A stretch of DNA of 7,062 bases from Anaerolineaceae bacterium (GTDB lineage: Bacteria > Chloroflexota > Anaerolineae > Anaerolineales > Anaerolineaceae), in the NCBI GenBank assembly GCA_003158355.1, contig PMIV01000140.1:1-7062 (forward strand), read 5' to 3'. Position 1 is the first letter of the stretch; every line of letters starts with the position of its first letter. Of the stretch, positions 5,905 through 7,062 are shown piece by piece. The notes beneath the pieces are model-generated. The model made no database searches. It had not been told where the DNA came from and saw only the letters and a program-made list of their open reading frames with translations. The position numbers and the translations under genes were made by a program.

Positions 5905-6889
5905 CTCACTAACCAACAGCATTGGATCCATCTTCGCTTGGGCTGGCCCGATCATCTTTGGTGTGATGGGAGAAACCATTACCGAGCGGGCAGGCGTTAT
6001 GAATTTGTCTCTTAACGGCAGCCTCATTTTAGCAGCTATGGTAGGTTTTGCTGCTGCGACGGCAACAGATAGTTTTATTATTGGTTTCCTTGCGGCTGCA
6101 GTGGTAGGTGCTTTGATCGCTCTGTTGATCGCTTTTATGAGTATCGGACTGAAACAATCTCAAATAGCTGTGGGGTACGTTCTGGCGATTGCGACGAAAA
6201 GTCTGGCTTATTTCTTAGGTGCTCCCTATGTTGGAGTGCATGTAAAACTATTGCCAACCGTCCCTATTCCATTATTATCCCAAATTCCTTTCATTGGCCC
6301 GATATTATTCAAACAAACCTTACTGACCTATTTCAGTTACCTGGCGGTTCTTTTTTGTTATATCTGGATCTTTAAAACACACCAGGGATTAATGCTTACC
6401 GGTATAGGTGAAAAACCTTCAGCGGCATATATCCGCGGAGCGAATGTAAACCGCATGCGCTACATTTATACTGGTATTGGCGGAGCTATGGTCGGGATTG
6501 GTGGTGCTCTTTATTCGTTGAGTGTTAAGACCTGGAACGGCACACTCTCCGGGTTCGACGGTATCGGTTGGATCATCCTGGCAATCACCATTTTTGGCGG
6601 TTGGCATCCGATCAAAGGTGCATTGGGTTCTTACCTGTTTGTTGTCTTCCAATACATGGGAATTATCCTGCAACCGCTCATGCCTAATGTGAATTCCCGT
6701 ATCTTCCAGGTGGCTCCTTTCCCGCTGATGATTCTGGCACTGCTCTTTGTCAATATTGGCAACGCGGATTGGGTAGATCGAACCCTGGCCGGGTTGCCAG
6801 AAAACGTCCGACGAAGTATCACAAAAATATTGCGCGCCATGCGTACTTCTCCGCCGGCAGCCCTTGGTGTTCCATTTGAAAATGAATAG
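5897..6889 (+). CDS. ABC transporter permease 2, BPD_transp_2 family (YufQ-like)
   Basis: Second membrane subunit, pairing with permease 1; 330 residues from ATG 5897. Multiple hydrophobic segments run to about residue 290, followed by a basic, Pro-containing cytoplasmic tail. Recognisable blocks: TERAGVMNLSLNG (29-41), equivalent to the usual sERsGVvNiglEG; GLMLTGIGEKPSAAYIRGANV, equivalent to the GlrlravGEnPxAA block; RMRYIYTGIGGAMVGIGGALYSL; and GIGWIILAITIFGGWHP, the usual GfiAlAavifGkWnP region. The second-permease position in BMP operons matches. The conserved Glu of the NIGLEG block is Asn here, and the block preceding GWIILA departs from the common MTAGRGF form. The gene overlaps permease 1 by 8 bases and is followed after 9 bases by the PLP-enzyme gene, so all are probably one transcript. 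Confidence 0.93.
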   Translation: MDSSLTNSIGSIFAWAGPIIFGVMGETITERAGVMNLSLNGSLILAAMVGFAAATATDSFIIGFLAAAVVGALIALLIAFMSIGLKQSQIAVGYVLAIATKSLAYFLGAPYVGVHVKLLPTVPIPLLSQIPFIGPILFKQTLLTYFSYLAVLFCYIWIFKTHQGLMLTGIGEKPSAAYIRGANVNRMRYIYTGIGGAMVGIGGALYSLSVKTWNGTLSGFDGIGWIILAITIFGGWHPIKGALGSYLFVVFQYMGIILQPLMPNVNSRIFQVAPFPLMILALLFVNIGNADWVDRTLAGLPENVRRSITKILRAMRTSPPAALGVPFENE

Positions 6890-6891
6890 GA
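6888..6891 (+). promoter_or_regulatory. Ribosome binding site for the last gene
   Basis: AGGA overlaps the permease 2 stop codon and lies 7 bases before ATG 6899. It is modest in strength but supports co-translation of the downstream enzyme with the transporter. Confidence 0.55.
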
Positions 6892-6898
6892 AAGCTTG

Positions 6899-7062
6899 AT
6901 GAGTCAACATTATATTGGTTATCGTTGTTCAATCTGTAAAAAGGAATTCATGCCAGCGTCCATCTTGTACACTTGCCCTAGCTGCGGTGGAAACCTGGAT
7001 ATTGAAATGGATTACAAAGCAATTCGATCAATGTACCAGGTGGAGGACATTACCTCGCGCAC
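6899..7062 (+). CDS. Threonine-synthase-like PLP enzyme, N-terminal zinc ribbon (right edge open)
   Basis: Only 54 codons are visible before the window ends. Cys10-x2-Cys13 and Cys26-x2-Cys29 form a zinc-ribbon pattern, with YRCSICKKEF, TCPSCGGNL and then a DY motif (38-39). This arrangement opens many bacterial and archaeal threonine synthases and relatives of the fold-type II PLP enzymes (threonine synthase, cysteate synthase, some ammonia-lyase-like paralogues). The PLP lysine and catalytic core lie beyond the window. Location directly behind a purine-type importer, 9 bases after its last gene, suggests a catabolic role, for example deamination of a diaminopropionate-like intermediate as YgeX does in E. 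coli, rather than threonine synthesis. That is an inference: E. coli YgeX has no such zinc ribbon as far as I recall. Alternatives are true ThrC or another small zinc-ribbon protein. Confidence 0.7.
   Translation, partial: MSQHYIGYRCSICKKEFMPASILYTCPSCGGNLDIEMDYKAIRSMYQVEDITSR

Noticed and set aside
6419..6910. Reverse-strand open frame of 163 codons
   Set aside because: It is antisense to permease 2, whose conserved blocks explain the sequence. No ribosome site or recognisable domain was seen.

Overview
All genes in this window lie on the + strand. They read as one catabolic and uptake locus: the 3' half of a carbamoyltransferase gene, a carbamate kinase, a 301-base regulatory gap, a complete four-gene BMP-family (nucleoside/purine type) ABC transporter, and the first 54 codons of a threonine-synthase-like PLP enzyme that runs off the right edge. 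No tRNA, rRNA, CRISPR array, insertion sequence or phage gene was seen.

Organism: a bacterium of moderate GC. The binding protein is a lipoprotein whose Ala/Thr/Pro linker follows directly after the lipidated Cys, a style common in Chloroflexota (Anaerolineae). That lineage is my best guess, but it is an inference from style and cannot be proven here.

Layout: (1) 1-635, knotted carbamoyltransferase resembling E. coli YgeW, open at the left edge. (2) 667-1614, carbamate kinase. (3) 1615-1915, a gap holding a 14-bp hairpin just after the kinase, an AT-rich inverted repeat, a promoter-like sequence, a second hairpin near the predicted transcript start, an orphan perfect Shine-Dalgarno match, and the real ribosome site of the next gene. 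(4) 1916-3235, BMP substrate-binding lipoprotein, then a terminator-like hairpin. (5) 3302-4783, double-domain ATPase. (6) 4804-5904 and 5897-6889, two membrane subunits overlapping by 8 bases. (7) 6899 to the end, N-terminus of a zinc-ribbon PLP enzyme.

How they may work together: the transporter would import a nitrogen-rich compound, by family a purine nucleoside, nucleobase or ureide. Catabolism would give a ureido compound that the carbamoyltransferase phosphorolyses to carbamoyl phosphate. Carbamate kinase then uses this to make ATP, CO2 and ammonia. In E. coli a YgeW carbamoyltransferase, the PLP enzyme YgeX and the carbamate kinase YqeA sit together in a locus linked to anaerobic purine/urate breakdown. 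This window shows the same logic with a dedicated BMP importer placed inside the cluster and a different-looking PLP enzyme. The substrate assignment is an inference.
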